Shown here piece by piece: positions 49,911-62,100 of a DNA stretch of 64,000 nt (position 1 is the first letter of the stretch; each line of letters starts with the position of its first letter). The notes under the pieces were generated by a model. That model made no database searches. It was not told the origin of the DNA and was given only the letters and a program-made list of their open reading frames with translations. Origin of the DNA: Eulemur rufifrons (Eukaryota; Chordata; Mammalia; Primates; Lemuridae). Position numbers and translations under genes: made by a program. The stretch covers positions 73,661,001 through 73,725,000 of the forward strand of contig NC_090999.1 of assembly GCF_041146395.1 (NCBI RefSeq). The letters run 5' to 3'.

Positions 49911-52900
49911 CCTACGTTGTTTCTCAAAATGAAACCTTCCCTAACTTCTACTCCTTTATTATTTTGCTCCTTGAGAATATTTACTTAACTGTCCTAGAAT
50001 CATAGAAAATGATAAAACCCCATCCCAATGCTATTTTTTTCACTATGAAGTCAGAAACTTCATTTTATACTTAGTAGTATTTTCTACAACATTTAAAACA
50101 TTTCTCCTTAATTAAAATAAATAAGCAAATTAAAGGCACATTTTAAGTCTTATACATTTATTATTTGCTATGGTGCACAAAAATCTTCATAGTATAATGA
50201 TATATTAGGTTTGTTGTTGTTTTGTTTTATGTTATTCATTTTGTTTGGTTGCTTGATAGGGAAGGGTTATCCTACAATATCAGGCATTGTACTAAGATGC
50301 TTTCAACTTGTTATTATGCCATAATAATCATGCTGTTATTATTGTTTTATGTATTATGTGTAAGGAGACATTAGAGAAGTTGTTTGCTCATGGTATATGC
50401 ACATATGTACATATCATATAATTAAATAATTCAATATCAATTATAAATAGTGTTTTTAAAGGGACACAAATGTAATACCATGTATATTGTTAATAGAGAT
50501 TGGTATAGAGTTCTATTTAAATAAAGAAGAACTGTACCCTGCTATAAGAAAATATACCATAAGATAAAAGATTTTTATAAATAATCAATGAGAATTTAAA
50601 GTGAAAAAATTTATTCTTATCATTAGTGGGCAATTAACATACCACTTCACACCTGCATAGGTTGTCATACTTTAGAAAACACTTTTACCTCCAGTATCTT
50701 GTTTGATGCATGGGATGATATTAAGCTCAGTTTTGAGACTTCTTCACTGACAGCTAGAAAGAGAACTGGAGTTACTCACCAAGTTAACACCACAGAAAAT
50801 GAAGAATCTTGATTGCCAGTCCCCAAATCTTTCCAAGAAATTCTCCATCCACAAAAAAATAATTTACACAAATTTCTAGGGAAATAATTTATTTCCCTTT
50901 TATTCTGAAGAAAGCAACATTCATGCTGGGTGGCTGACAGCAGGTGTTAATTCTGCAAGTGCTAATTTAACATAGCAGATGTCAGATACACTGGGTATTA
51001 ACTGCATGGTTGCTACAAAGTGATGACAATCACTAAATGAGCTCTGATCAGGTGGCCACTGGCACTCGCAGGCCTTCTGTTCGATTTTATTACTCACCTG
51101 AGCTTCATCCGTTGGGGCATCGTCCCATGGAAGCCCTCCGCTCGGGAGTTTAGAGAGTAATGAGCATCTACTCCAGGGATATGGACATTTTCCCCATCCT
51201 CACTATCATATCCTTTTGTCAGTCACATATGATGTGACATATCAGGGTAATTATAATCATTTTAATTTTTTTTAAATGATGAATAATACTGTAGGAAAAT
51301 TGTCAGCAGCTGCTTCAAAATTAAATACTTTCCCAAAATATTGCCAACCACCTGCTCCCACCTCATTCCTCTCCCCCATCACTTGTAAGTAATCTGGAAA
51401 AATATGCACAAGCATATATATATATACTTTAAACTTGCCATAATTTATGAAAAATATGATTTCAGGAAAGAAGAAATCAAATTTATACCTGTCTTTTAAT
51501 CTACATTTTGGATGTTGGAAAAATATTTTTTCCTAACCTGTTGTCTTGCTTTTAATATGTAGCATCTAGATGTTTTTCAGAATCTATGCCATTTTTATAT
51601 ATGGGTCATGTTATTAATATTTCCCAGCATTTTGTTTAATTTATTAGCTGTGTTTTCATGAGTATTTAACTTTCATGCTTCTGCGTTCAAGCTTTGGTTA
51701 TTTTTTCTCAATAATGTCTTTGCTATTAATAGGTTCATGTTCTGTATTATTTATTGAAACCACACCCACATGTCTCTCATTTCTATTTCCTGTCCTTGCC
51801 CAGTAACTTAACTTTTATTTTTTTCTGTTCTTTTCTTTAAAAGTGGCTAGACTCTGAGGAGACAGGAACTGCTGCTGTTTGTCAAAATGTGTGCCTGATG
51901 CTATTGGGTTCTGGAGGAAGTCAACAAATGTCTGAGATATGAAATTTGCCATAATACCTTCTTTGCATACAAAGAAATTTTGTTGTTCAGGTTCATTTGA
52001 CCTAGTTCTTTTGACCTAGTTCAGGTTCATTTGACCTAGTACACTTTTAATACTAAACTGCAGCTGATGAGTAAGAGTATAGGAAATAAACTGAGTTTTC
52101 ATCAAAATTGTCGGGTTCAAATTCTTTAAAATGATCTTCAACTTGCAGATAAAATGTATGCAAAGCCACCTGGCAGCTTTTTACTATTCTTGTTTAACTG
52201 GTTAGTACTGTGTTCAGAGACTGAGTGAAAGCAGAATTTGTCAGTCTTTTGTGAAACAAAGGACTCAAATTCACAAGCCTTACCAAGAGAATAAAGCCAC
52301 CTACCGGGGTGTTTTGTAACAGATTGATCTAAAAGACATGCGGGAGGGTGCTGAGAGAGATGCCACAGACAGGTAAGGGTAAAAGTTGGTGGTGAGAATA
52401 CCAACTTCCAGGGGAGTGAATCCTGATGTCGCCTTTTATTTTGCTCTAATCAACCGATATGCAGTTTATGACCCAGCGCGTGACAGGCCATTTGTGATGT
52501 ACTTTAGAGAGGTCTTACTTCATGAGAGGAAAGTAGGCATGATGTCTTTGAAATGGAGATCTAAAAATGTAATGAGGATGTACTCTTTAGATCATAAATG
52601 TATTTTATGTAAGATCATCTTTCATCATGGAGAGCTTATTGTGTGGACAAAAAGACTGTTATGGAACCCTTACTTGAAAGGACTTCTAAACACAGCCACC
52701 CTGCCCCCAGCCCAAACTGCGAGATGAGACAAATTAACTAGCTAAGGCTTCTTTAACAGTGGTTATCACATTTATGGAATCATGACATTCTAACGGGCTT
52801 TCTATATCATACAAAAGGAAGTTGAGCCTTGATCACAGTGTTGGCAAACAGAAAACGTGGGCTAATAAAAGCCTTTAGCTACAATAACCAACTTAGAAAT

Positions 52901-54889
52901 AGTTAGCAACTCTGTTTCCCTTTTTTCTGTTAAATGTACTCAGAAAAGCAGTTTCATACGTGAGATTTGGATTAGCTTGTCCTGAAATAGAGATGATGCC
53001 ATAATGCTGAAGGTCAACTAAGTCAGCCTTTGACTAGTAATTATGATTTCATGAACATCTAGCTGTTATGTGATAGGAGGAAACTTTCATGTAAATAATA
53101 TGGTACTTAGAAACTATATTTTATGAAATTACATTAAAAGTAAATGAGATATTGAACAAATGTTACTCTTGTGAAAAACACATACTCCCTCTATGTGAAG
53201 ATCACCAAAATCATATCTTTTACATACAGGATTTAAAGACAGCTGCTTCTTGAGAAGCCACATAGTTCCTTCTACTGCCTCTAAAATATTTAATTAATAC
53301 TGCTGTCTCCTATGCTCAAAAGCATGTTTTTATATTATTTTTGTCTTGTTGCTGATTTTGCTTATTTCACACTGATAACTCAAATCTCACTTGTATGCAA
53401 ATAAATCTTGGATAAAATTCCAGATTCCAGTCAACATAAATATTACTCCTATGCACACATAGATATTGGACCAACAGAAACACACAAAGCTACACAGAGA
53501 CACCCATGCACACCCACACCACACCTTGACCTTGTCAATATGCATACAGATTCAGAAGTAGGCAGTACTTCTCCTGCTCCAACATGGAAAATCAATAGCA
53601 TAAAAAAAGAAACCTATGGCAGCAATGGACCTCATAATTTATCTAGTTCATTTCTCTGCTTCAGAAAGGTGAATAATTATATAACCCAAGACAGATTGTT
53701 ATTTTGCCCTTTTCAGGAAGTCTTCACAACTTCCTTTTTTAAAAAAAAATGTATCATTCTTAGATAGCAAAAATTTTTCTTGTTTGCATCCAATCTAGAG
53801 CCAATTCTAAAACTATGTAGGGGATTACCAGGATGTATGATGTCAAATATGATAAGCATTTATAATTATGATAAGCAATGATATATATTTTGCCTATCTT
53901 TAGAAAGGATATGACATAGCTTTCACATGCAGAATAAAATAATTAAGGGGAAAAACATTTTTAAAAGATAATAGACACATGCTTTAAAGAAATTTTTAAA
54001 AGATTATAGATGCATACTTCTAAGAATTAATTGCTATAGTTCTCCACTGTTGAAAGGAATCACTCTGCTGAACCTCAATAAAGTCATTAGCACTTTGCTT
54101 CTCATGCCCCTACCGTTTACACATAAGTTTAATACCCCTGTGTAAACTTTGTGAAAAGAGGATCAAAGTTCAATTAATCTTCACAATATCTTCTATATTG
54201 CAGGTTTCCAATAAATTTTTAATATAACTTTGGACTTCATAGACAGGGAGGGAAGAAAGGGGTTGGCCTTAAGTTGTCCTCATTAACAAAACAACAGTAA
54301 CAACAAAAACATGAACATTAATTTGTAAAACAAATATTTTCCTTTCATTGAGTTCTTAAAGAAAAATGTCAAATAGATCTTCACGTAAGGGGGAATGGAT
54401 TACTTAATGAACAATATATTTGACTATAATTTTCCAAGGGGAAATACAGTGATCAGGTAGATATTTCTTACAAATATCTTACTGTAAAAGTCAAGCGCAA
54501 AACTGAAAACTTAGGAAGGCTGTTTTGGTGAATTAACCCTTGACAGGGATAGAACTTTGAGAATATAGAAAGCCTGACTTTCTTAAATAGCAGTCACAAG
54601 AAAACTGATATTCTATTTTGTTGCTCAATACACAAATTCCAGATACTTGATGAATTCTTTTTCTACATATTTATTTTTTCAATGGACATTTGCCATTCAT
54701 TTAGCCAATGATGCAAATCACTTGCAAATTCCAAGGGCTATGAGACAATCCAGGAGCATGCACTCTCATGGGAGTTAAGAGTAAAGAATTTCAAGGAGTG
54801 AATAATACAGCCAAATGTAACAGCTAATGTGAATAATGTCAGCACCCCACAAGGATGGTTAAATTTTCGTTTTAACCTGAGTGAGCCAT
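49911..54889. other. Mostly unique sequence with two CpG-retaining patches
   Basis: No repeat or gene is supported in almost 5 kb. Two stretches stand out for retained CpGs and balanced composition: 51060-51150 and 52420-52490. The second lies in a 113-codon frame (52386-52727) with no recognised domain. A short 34-bp tandem duplication is at 51986-52040. Confidence 0.5.
51986..52040. repeat. 34-bp tandem duplication (1.6 copies)
   Basis: A 34-bp unit (51986-52019) is followed by the first 21 bases of a second, identical copy. 'aggttcatttgacct' occurs at 51989-52003 and 52023-52037, and 'ttgacctag' occurs three times. Confidence 0.9.
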
Positions 54890-55430
54890 AAATTGCTCAG
54901 ATTAGACATTATTTCTGAGTGTGTCTGCCAGGGTGTTTCTGGAAGATTAACATTTGAATCAGTGGGCCTAGTAAAGTAGATTGGCCTCCCCACCATGGGT
55001 GTACATCATCCAATCCATTGAAGGACTGAATAGAACAAAAGGCAGAGGAAGGAGGAATTCACTCCCTTTTTCCTGACTCACTGTTTGAGCTGAGACATTC
55101 CATTCCATCTTTTCCAGCCTTTAGATTGGAATTCACACCATCGGTTATTCTGGTTCTCAGGCCTTCTGACTCAGACTGAATTACACTGCAGACTTTCCTG
55201 GTCTCCAGCTGGCAGATGGCAGGTAAATAGTGGGACTTCTTATAGCCCATGATCCCATGAACCAATTCCTCATAATGAATCAACCTCTCTCTCCTTCTCT
55301 CTCCTTCTCTCTCTCTCTCTCTCTCTCTCATTCTCTCTCTCTCCTGTTCGTTTGTGTGTGTATGTGTGTGTGCACATGTGCGTGTGTGTCCCATTGGCTC
55401 TGTTTGTAGGAACCCTAGCTAACATGCCAA
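54890..55430 (+). mobile_element. Old LTR-like repeat with CT and TG microsatellites
   Basis: The order 'gccagggtgtttctggaaga', 'catcatccaatccattgaag', 'gaatagaacaaaaggcagag', 'tcaggccttctgactcagac', 'ctggtctccagctggcagat' and 'ccaattcctcataatgaatc' matches a well-known ancient mammalian repeat of LTR type. It ends after 'ccattggctctgtttgtagg' near 55400-55420. I do not assign a family. The 111-codon minus frame (55059-55394), with an Arg/Glu run, is microsatellite-driven. Confidence 0.6.
55284..55390. repeat. (CT)n followed by (TG)n
   Basis: A CT-rich run at 55284-55344 is followed by alternating TG with interruptions at 55350-55390. Both lie in the 3' part of the LTR-like repeat. Confidence 0.95.
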
Positions 55431-55994
55431 CCATCTACAACTCTCTTCCCCAAGGCAGTGAAATTTAATATTTTGGACTAACTCTTTGGAGGACTTAATA
55501 AAATTATGAGCCATTAATTTAGGAAAAACCCATAATACATAAAATATTTTAGCCATCTCTCTCTTCTCTTGGCTTATTTTGGTCTAGCAATAGTGCCCCT
55601 GGCTGTTTCCTAAACAGCCAGACAACTTAGTGCCTTTGCATTGGCTTAATCCATCTGCCAGTAATGCTCCTACTGGAATTTCTATCTGGTTCATTCCCTC
55701 ACTTCCTTCAAGTCACTGCTCAACTGTCACCTTCTCATATGGATGACCCTAGCCAAACTATTTACAATCTTAACCTCCCTACTACCTTCCATTCTCTATA
55801 TCACTTCTTATTTTTTTTCTATATTTTGTAGCATCTTATACATTTTATACCTTGTACTCATTTATTTTTACTTTTTATTCTATATTTTTGCAATTGAAAA
55901 TCACATCCACAAGGGCAAGAATTTTTATATAGTATTTTGTGTTAATTTCTGTATCCCAATTACCAAGTTCCCTGGCACATAGTAAATTGCCATA

Positions 55995-57268
55995 ACATTA
56001 GGTCATTAAAAATGAAATGTCCTATTTCAAATCAAAGTATAGTTCATTATATCTCAGACAAGAGGCAGTACAATTAATCAAAGTATGCACCTGAACTATT
56101 AACATAGTCTTGCCATCTTAATGGTAGCTTGTTTATGCCAGCAGCAAAGAAGCCTAAAGATGAAATTGTGAAAGGTGTTTTCCACAGCTTGTTGAGAACT
56201 GAATATTTTTCCTTGCAAAAAACTGTTCCAAAGAAGCCTGAAAGAAGTGGTAGTCAGTTGGTGCAAGGTCTGGTGAATGTGGTGGATGACAGAGAGTTTC
56301 CAAGTCTAGCTTCTGTAGTTTGAGCAGCGTTGTTTGTGCTACTTGTGATCAAGGATTGTCTTGCAAGGGGATTGGCCTGTCTCTATTAACCAATCTCAGT
56401 TGCTTAATCACGAGAATCCTCATTATTTTATCTAACTGGTTGCAGTAGACATCCTCTGTAATAGATTGACCAGGTTTCATGAAGATTAAGTGGGTAATAC
56501 CAGTATTGGACCACCAAACAGACACCATTAGCTTTTCTTGATGAATATTCAGTTTTGGACTGTGTTTCGGCACTTCATCTTTATCCAACCATTGTGCTGA
56601 ATACTCGTGATTGTCAAAATCCATTTTTCATCACACGTAACAAAACAGTGTAGAAATGGTCTACCTCTGTGCCATGACAACAAAGAAAGGCAAGCTTCAA
56701 GATGATGTCTCTTTTGATGCTCATTTAATTTATGTGGAACCCATCTATCCAGCTTCTTTACCTTGCTCATTTGTTTCAAATGATCCAATATTGTTGGAAT
56801 AGTAATGTCAAACCTTGCTGCTAATTCATGCATAGGTTGAGATGGATTCACTTCCACTATAGCTTTCAGCTCATCATTATCCACCTTGGTCTCAGGGTGC
56901 CCACATGCCTCATTTTCAAGGTTAAAATCACCAGAATGGAACTTCTCAAACCATCCATGTACTGTATGTTAATTCGTCACATCCTTCCCAAACAGTTTGT
57001 TTATATTTTGAGCTGTCTGTGCTGCATTGTTTCCATGATGGCACTCATCTTCAAAAATAACACAAGTTTTTGACTTATCCATGGTTTCACAAAAATTACT
57101 CTAAAAAAGTTGAAAGATAATCACAAGCCAAAACGTGTGATTAAAGACTGAGGATGTATCTTCACAATAAAAATAAGACAAGAAGTGTCAAAGTAAAATG
57201 TCAGAGGTATCAACTGTCAAACACAGTACTTAAGGAAATCAGACATTTCATATTTAATAACCTAATTG
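55995..57268 (-). mobile_element. Mariner DNA transposon, copy 2
   Basis: Full-length element of about 1274 bp. Plus-strand left end: 'acattaggtcattaaaaatg'. Right end: the reverse complement of 'caattaggttattaaatatg'. The flanking TA dinucleotides at 55993-55994 and 57269-57270 fit the TA target duplication. Removing the element rejoins the L2 end as 'ttgccatacaatgaatg'. It belongs to the same family as copy 1: in the region encoding 'DNDELKA...' I count about 8 differences over about 112 aligned bases. Confidence 0.95.
56074..57082 (-). pseudogene. Mariner transposase pseudogene, copy 2
   Basis: Remnant of a nuclear cut-and-paste transposase. It runs from the ATG at 57082 (MDKSK) to the TAA at 56074-56076, about 1009 nt (about 336 codons against a family size near 345). 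The best frame (56549-56884) shows 'VDNDELKA'-type sequence, the helix-turn-helix 'LAARFDITIPTILDHLK', the linker 'VKKLDRWVPHKLNEHQK' and the first catalytic segment 'FVTCDEKWIL' (CDEKW at 56631-56645). The next frame (56349-56624) holds 'LMVSVWWSNTGITH' and the second catalytic 'QDNP', followed by a stop. The third, 'SPDLAPTDY', lies at about 56250-56279. The end reads 'LRWQDYVNSSGAYFD'. Frameshifts and stops separate these parts, so it is inactive. Confidence 0.95.
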
Positions 57269-57292
57269 TACAATGAATGAATACAGATTCAA

Positions 57293-57440
57293 GGAGGCAG
57301 TAAAGTATGGTGCTAAAGAACATTTTGAGAATGGAATGAATCTGGATGAGTGTTGGTTCAGACCCTTAATAAGCCTGTGGGCAAGCTGCTTTATATCTTG
57401 GAGTTTTTGTTCCTTGTAAGTTACAGAATGATAATAAGAA
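57293..57440 (+). repeat. MIR SINE
   Basis: 'cagtaaagtatggtgctaaa', 'gttggttcagacccttaata', 'gggcaagctgctttatatct' and 'agttacagaatgataataa' follow the MIR consensus from the 5' part to the core. Confidence 0.8.
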
Positions 57441-58536
57441 AGCCTGTGATTATTTGGGCACAGAAAAAGAATGCTGTGTCTTCCCACTTACCCTCCCCTC
57501 TTAGACAATCCTGGAGTTTTGTGCAGTAATATGACAAGCACAAAAAGGCAGGGACATAAGGGCTTAAAGAGAAAAAAAAATTACCAAGATAAAGAGACTT
57601 AAGCCAATCTAAATCATTAAGCACTGAGGAGGTAAAAGAGATAGATGAAAGGAAATAGAACAGTAGAGGGTAGTTTTAAGGGAAGGAAATTAGGATGAGT
57701 ATTGCTGAATAAAAGTTTCAGAAAAGTTTGAACTATGAAAATTAAGGTGCTGAGAAATGTTTCTAGAGGTTATGAATTACATTCTTTTTCATATGTTTAT
57801 AGGAACGGAATATACAGACTAGCATGACTGTGTTTTTCCTTGTAATTATTTGAACTGAGTGGTTTGAATGTCCTCCAGAGTAATAAAGGACAAATACTGA
57901 TTCCAGAATTCATGGGAAGTACACATATAAAATCAATAGCATAGTGCATAGTCCATTTTCAAACAATCCTGGTTATTAACAGTATATTAAAATACTCATC
58001 AAATTCCATGCTGACTAAGGCATTGATTCATTCATTTAACACTTGTTTATTAAATGCCAACTAGCTTCTGGGCACTATGCTTATTGTTAAAGATATAATA
58101 GAGAAAAAGACAGTTGTAGTTCCTGGATTCATGGAGTTTAATTTCAGCAACAATTATTTAATTCAGGGGTAATACATTTAATTCAGGAATAATTAATGTT
58201 AGAAAAGACATATAGCTAGGCCTCTGATAAATTTTGTTTGTGAGTGTATTGCATGTGCATTTTTTGTGGGGTTTGGCCCCTAAAACTTTGAATTGATTTT
58301 TCAGAGCAATTTTGTACCTTAAAACCTAAAATCTTTCTTCCTTAATGAGAAAAATTTTAAACATCTGAACTCAGAGATAAATTATTATACAATTAACTGA
58401 GGAGTGAAATGAATGAGAAGTAAGGAAATAAGGGTCCCAAGAAACAAAAGAAAAGGACTTGCTAATAGTTGAGTCAGAGATGTATGTTTTGTTTGTTAGG
58501 TCATTTATTTTAAATAGAGACAGACTGAGCATGTTT
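57441..58536. other. No recognisable feature
   Basis: AT-rich unique sequence without a supported gene. The 77-codon and 67-codon minus frames at 57254-57624 have no domain. Confidence 0.45.
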
Positions 58537-58553
58537 AGAAATTGAGGGACAGG

Positions 58554-59156
58554 CTGAATGCATACCATTGTGTATGAATACCGCATTTCTTTTTCATCAA
58601 TTCATCCATCAGTGGCCACGTTAGTCATTTCCATATCTTGGCTATTGTGAATAATGCTGCCATGAGCATGGGAGTGCAGACATCTCTTCAACATATTGAT
58701 TTTTATTTCCTTTGGATGTATACCCAGATTTGGGATTGCTAAATCATATGGTAATTCTATTTTTAGTTTTTGAGGAAACTCTCTACAGTTTTTCAAAATG
58801 GTTATACTAATTTACATTCTCACCAACAGTGTACAAAGGTTCCCTTTTGTCCACATTCTCTTCTTCTCTCTTATCTTTTTAATAGCCAATCCAATGTGTG
58901 AGATGATATGTCATTGTGGATTTAATTTAACTACAGTAATAATGATGTATTATATATTTCAAAATAGCTAAGAGTGGATTTTAAATGTTCCTACCACAGA
59001 TAAATGACATGTATTTGAGGTGATAGAGATGTTAATAGTCTACTTCGATCATTCCACAATGTATATGTGTATAGAAACATCATATTGCATCCCATAAATA
59101 TATACAATTATTATTTGTAAATTAAAATTAAAATTAAAACATATATTAAAAAAAAA
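58554..59156 (+). mobile_element. 5'-inverted L1M insertion with TSD
   Basis: The 17-bp target-site duplications are 'agaaattgagggacagg' (58537-58553) and 'agaaattgaaggacagg' (59157-59173). The right part (about 58926-59156) is an L1M 3' UTR in plus orientation ending in poly(A) ('ttcaaaatagctaagagtgg', then 'cataaatatatacaattatt'). The left part (58554 to about 58925) is L1 ORF2 sequence in the opposite orientation ('ttggctattgtgaataatgc', 'ctcaccaacagtgtacaaag'). The precise duplications prove that both parts arrived in one event, by twin priming. The 64-codon minus frame at 58602-58796 is a remnant of ORF2. Confidence 0.92.
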
Positions 59157-59173
59157 AGAAATTGAAGGACAGG

Positions 59174-62100
59174 ACTCGTTGTAGAAGAATAGACTAGAAG
59201 CAAAAAGAATAAAGAGAGAAAACTTCTAATGAGTGAAGATCCCAGAGAAGGTAAGAGAAGATACAATCATGAACTCAAGTGGTCTTCACTTAAAGAAAAA
59301 GACAGGATTGACAGTTTGCAATAAAAATCTAGAATAAAAATTTATAATAAAAATTTAAATGAATTCAACTTTTTGAGTCATACACTTTTATAAGAGAGAG
59401 GGAAATACTCTGGGCCACTAAAAGAGCAACAAACAAACAAGTAAACACAAATTATTAAGTTTTTATGAGCTAGAAATTGATCTTTAAGTTAGTTTTCTGA
59501 ACAGCCCTGGCCCCTTCATATAGCTATCCTCAATTCCCTCTTATATTATCATGAGCTCAGTAAAGTAGATGGGTAGCCAAATTAACCAATTTCCACAAGA
59601 AATATGTGAATAAGTTCCAATAGAAAAAAGTTATTGGATAAAAGTTCTCTTGATCAGTATCCGCAGTCTTAATCACTTCCTGACTCTTGAGTAGAAATCA
59701 GTTTTCTGAACTTGGTTTGTACTTTTCCTTGCTTTTTTTTTGTTATACATGTAAACATAATAAAGTACTCAAACTATAAATATTGTATTTTATGAGGGAG
59801 GTAGCTTGCTATTATTTTTAATGTGAAAGTATCATTATGTGGCCATCTATTTATTTAGTGTAATATTTCAGAGATTTTTCCATAGATCTACTTCCCTATT
59901 TAAGTAGCTTGCTTTTAATGATATACATTACTATGGTTTATTTAGTCATTCCCTTTCATGGTTTTTATTTTTATTTTTATTTTTTATTTTTTTGGCTTGT
60001 TTGATTTTTATTTGTTCATTTTAGAGATGAAATAAACATTATTGTATAGGACTCTTGGGGCCTGTTGGAGGTCATCCTCTTTGCCTTTTCATAAAACACA
60101 GGAAATATTTTGCACCCTAATGATTGAAATATCTGGACTAAGTGAAAACTGCCAATCTGGAATTCTGTGGATCAAACCCTGGGCAAAGCCAGTGGTAAGG
60201 ATTCACAAGATCAGATATTAATAAGCGAGTGTCAACGTGGTAGAGAAAAAAGAGTTTAGGACACATAATGACTTCAGCTGACACGCTGATTCTCAGACAG
60301 GAATCAAGGACCTTTCCTGAATCCTCCAGTCTCTGAGGACATGTTAACAGAGACTAATTTGTGCCAGTGAAGCTAGAGGGGGATTGGTCCACTATAGAAC
60401 CAGTATAAAAAGGAAGTGTGAAAATTAGAAGAAAAGGGTGATCTATAGATGGTAAATCCTGAGACATGTGATATACTTTATTTGAGAAAAATTGATTAGA
60501 TATTGAGAAGATGTTTTAGGGCTAAAAGCACTAAACCATGAAAAGTCAGAAACCCCAACAAATCACGAAAGTCCTTAAATTGTTATTTCACTTGCAAAAT
60601 GAAGGGTTCCATTGAAATTATAGTGCCCTCCTAGTTCTATGCTTTCTAAATGAATTATATCAAATTTGTATGTTATTATAACTAGTAATAGAACCTCAAA
60701 TTTAAATCTGGTATTTAATAACTTTATAACCTTCTGTGAAAACAAGCAGTTAAGAAAATCATATGAAGCCTAGAGATTTATTATGGGTTTTCTGGCAATG
60801 CCTCTTGCCCTTCCCTTGGGGGATGGGATCTGCCCACATTCAACTTGCCCACAGGAGCTGAACACCCCTAATGTCTGCAAGTGTCAGGCAGATGACATTT
60901 CCTGGCAACTAGGCTCAGCTCGATGCATACTTGAGCCCAAAATATTTCTTCTCTGAGGACAATCCTGCTCTTAATCTTACCCACAGAAAAAGTGAGAGCA
61001 GTATATACAGAGGGAGAGTCTCATTGCTAGGACACAGTCCCATGGCCTATGTTCATCTCTGCAGCAGACAATGAATGCCCCTCCACAATATGCCACCAGC
61101 TGAACTTCCTGCCTGGCAGTTATAGCCTGTTCCAGTGTTTATAGCACTACATTAAAGTTGCTCTCAGAAATGGGGCCTTCCGTTTACTTTCTACATTTAG
61201 GAAATATTAATCACCCTTGACTTTCTTACAAATTTTACATTCTAATTTACCTGGATATGATAAGATACATCTATAATGCCTTTTATAAGTAGTTTTTTTT
61301 TTTTTTTCCGTCTTCAATATTCATCAGTCCATCCATAAATTTCTCCACTCAGTGATCCACCAAAAGGAACTCGGGACGTACTTTTATGGGAATATACTTA
61401 AAGCACTTATCAAATAAGCCAAGAAAGCAAGGAAATTGCTGCATACTTTAGGTATGTGTGTGTGTATGTGTGTGGTGAGTGATATGTTGGTCTATTTGGG
61501 AAGGGGAGAGCTGTGGTATGCATGAAAAGCTACAAGGAAAAGTTTAGACTTTTCTTATAGTTAAAACTTTACTGTATCTCTCAGCTCTTTGTTGATTGCT
61601 ACATTACGTGAAAGCATTGTCTTCTTGAAAATGAACAGCCTTTGAGCCAATTTATGAATTGAATACATTCAAGCCAACACCAATTACAAAGAAAACAGAC
61701 TACCCTGTCTTTCTCCCCTGTGCTGCTTTTACTTAAACAGTCATTTAGGTGGAAAGATGCCAGCCTGCCTGCCCTGGGGCTTGCTTCATGCACTCACAGA
61801 TGTCTGGCTCAGATTACAAATATATACAATGGCACTGATGCCAGGCTCAGCCTGGGGATTTCACTGACATCATAGTGAAGCACAAAAGTTTGAATAATCA
61901 ACTGAAACAGGTCAAGGATGGCATTTGCTAAACTTAAAATACATTTCCTTACTATCGACTTTCCTAAAATGAACCTTCCTTAAACGATAGAGTCATCACT
62001 GGTAGCATATTTTGGTAGAAGAAAAAATGCCAAGAGGTGGCAGAAGAATGATTGGTAATGACAATAGGCAGAACACTCTATTAATCTGACATTGATGGGG

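Larger units (their letters stand above)
55560..57290 (+). mobile_element. L2 LINE 3' end split by mariner
   Basis: Left part: 'agtgcctttgcattggctta', 'atctgccagtaatgctccta', 'cttcaagtcactgctcaact', 'catccacaagggcaagaatt' and 'cctggcacatagtaaattgc' are the L2 3' end in order. The right part after the mariner, 'caatgaatgaatacag', continues the L2 terminus. The L2 is therefore the older host of mariner copy 2. The 79-codon frame at 55743-55982 is a chance frame in L2. Confidence 0.8.

Noticed and set aside
55059..55394. 111-codon Arg/Glu-rich minus-strand frame
   Set aside because: Produced by the CT/TG microsatellite and an LTR-like repeat.
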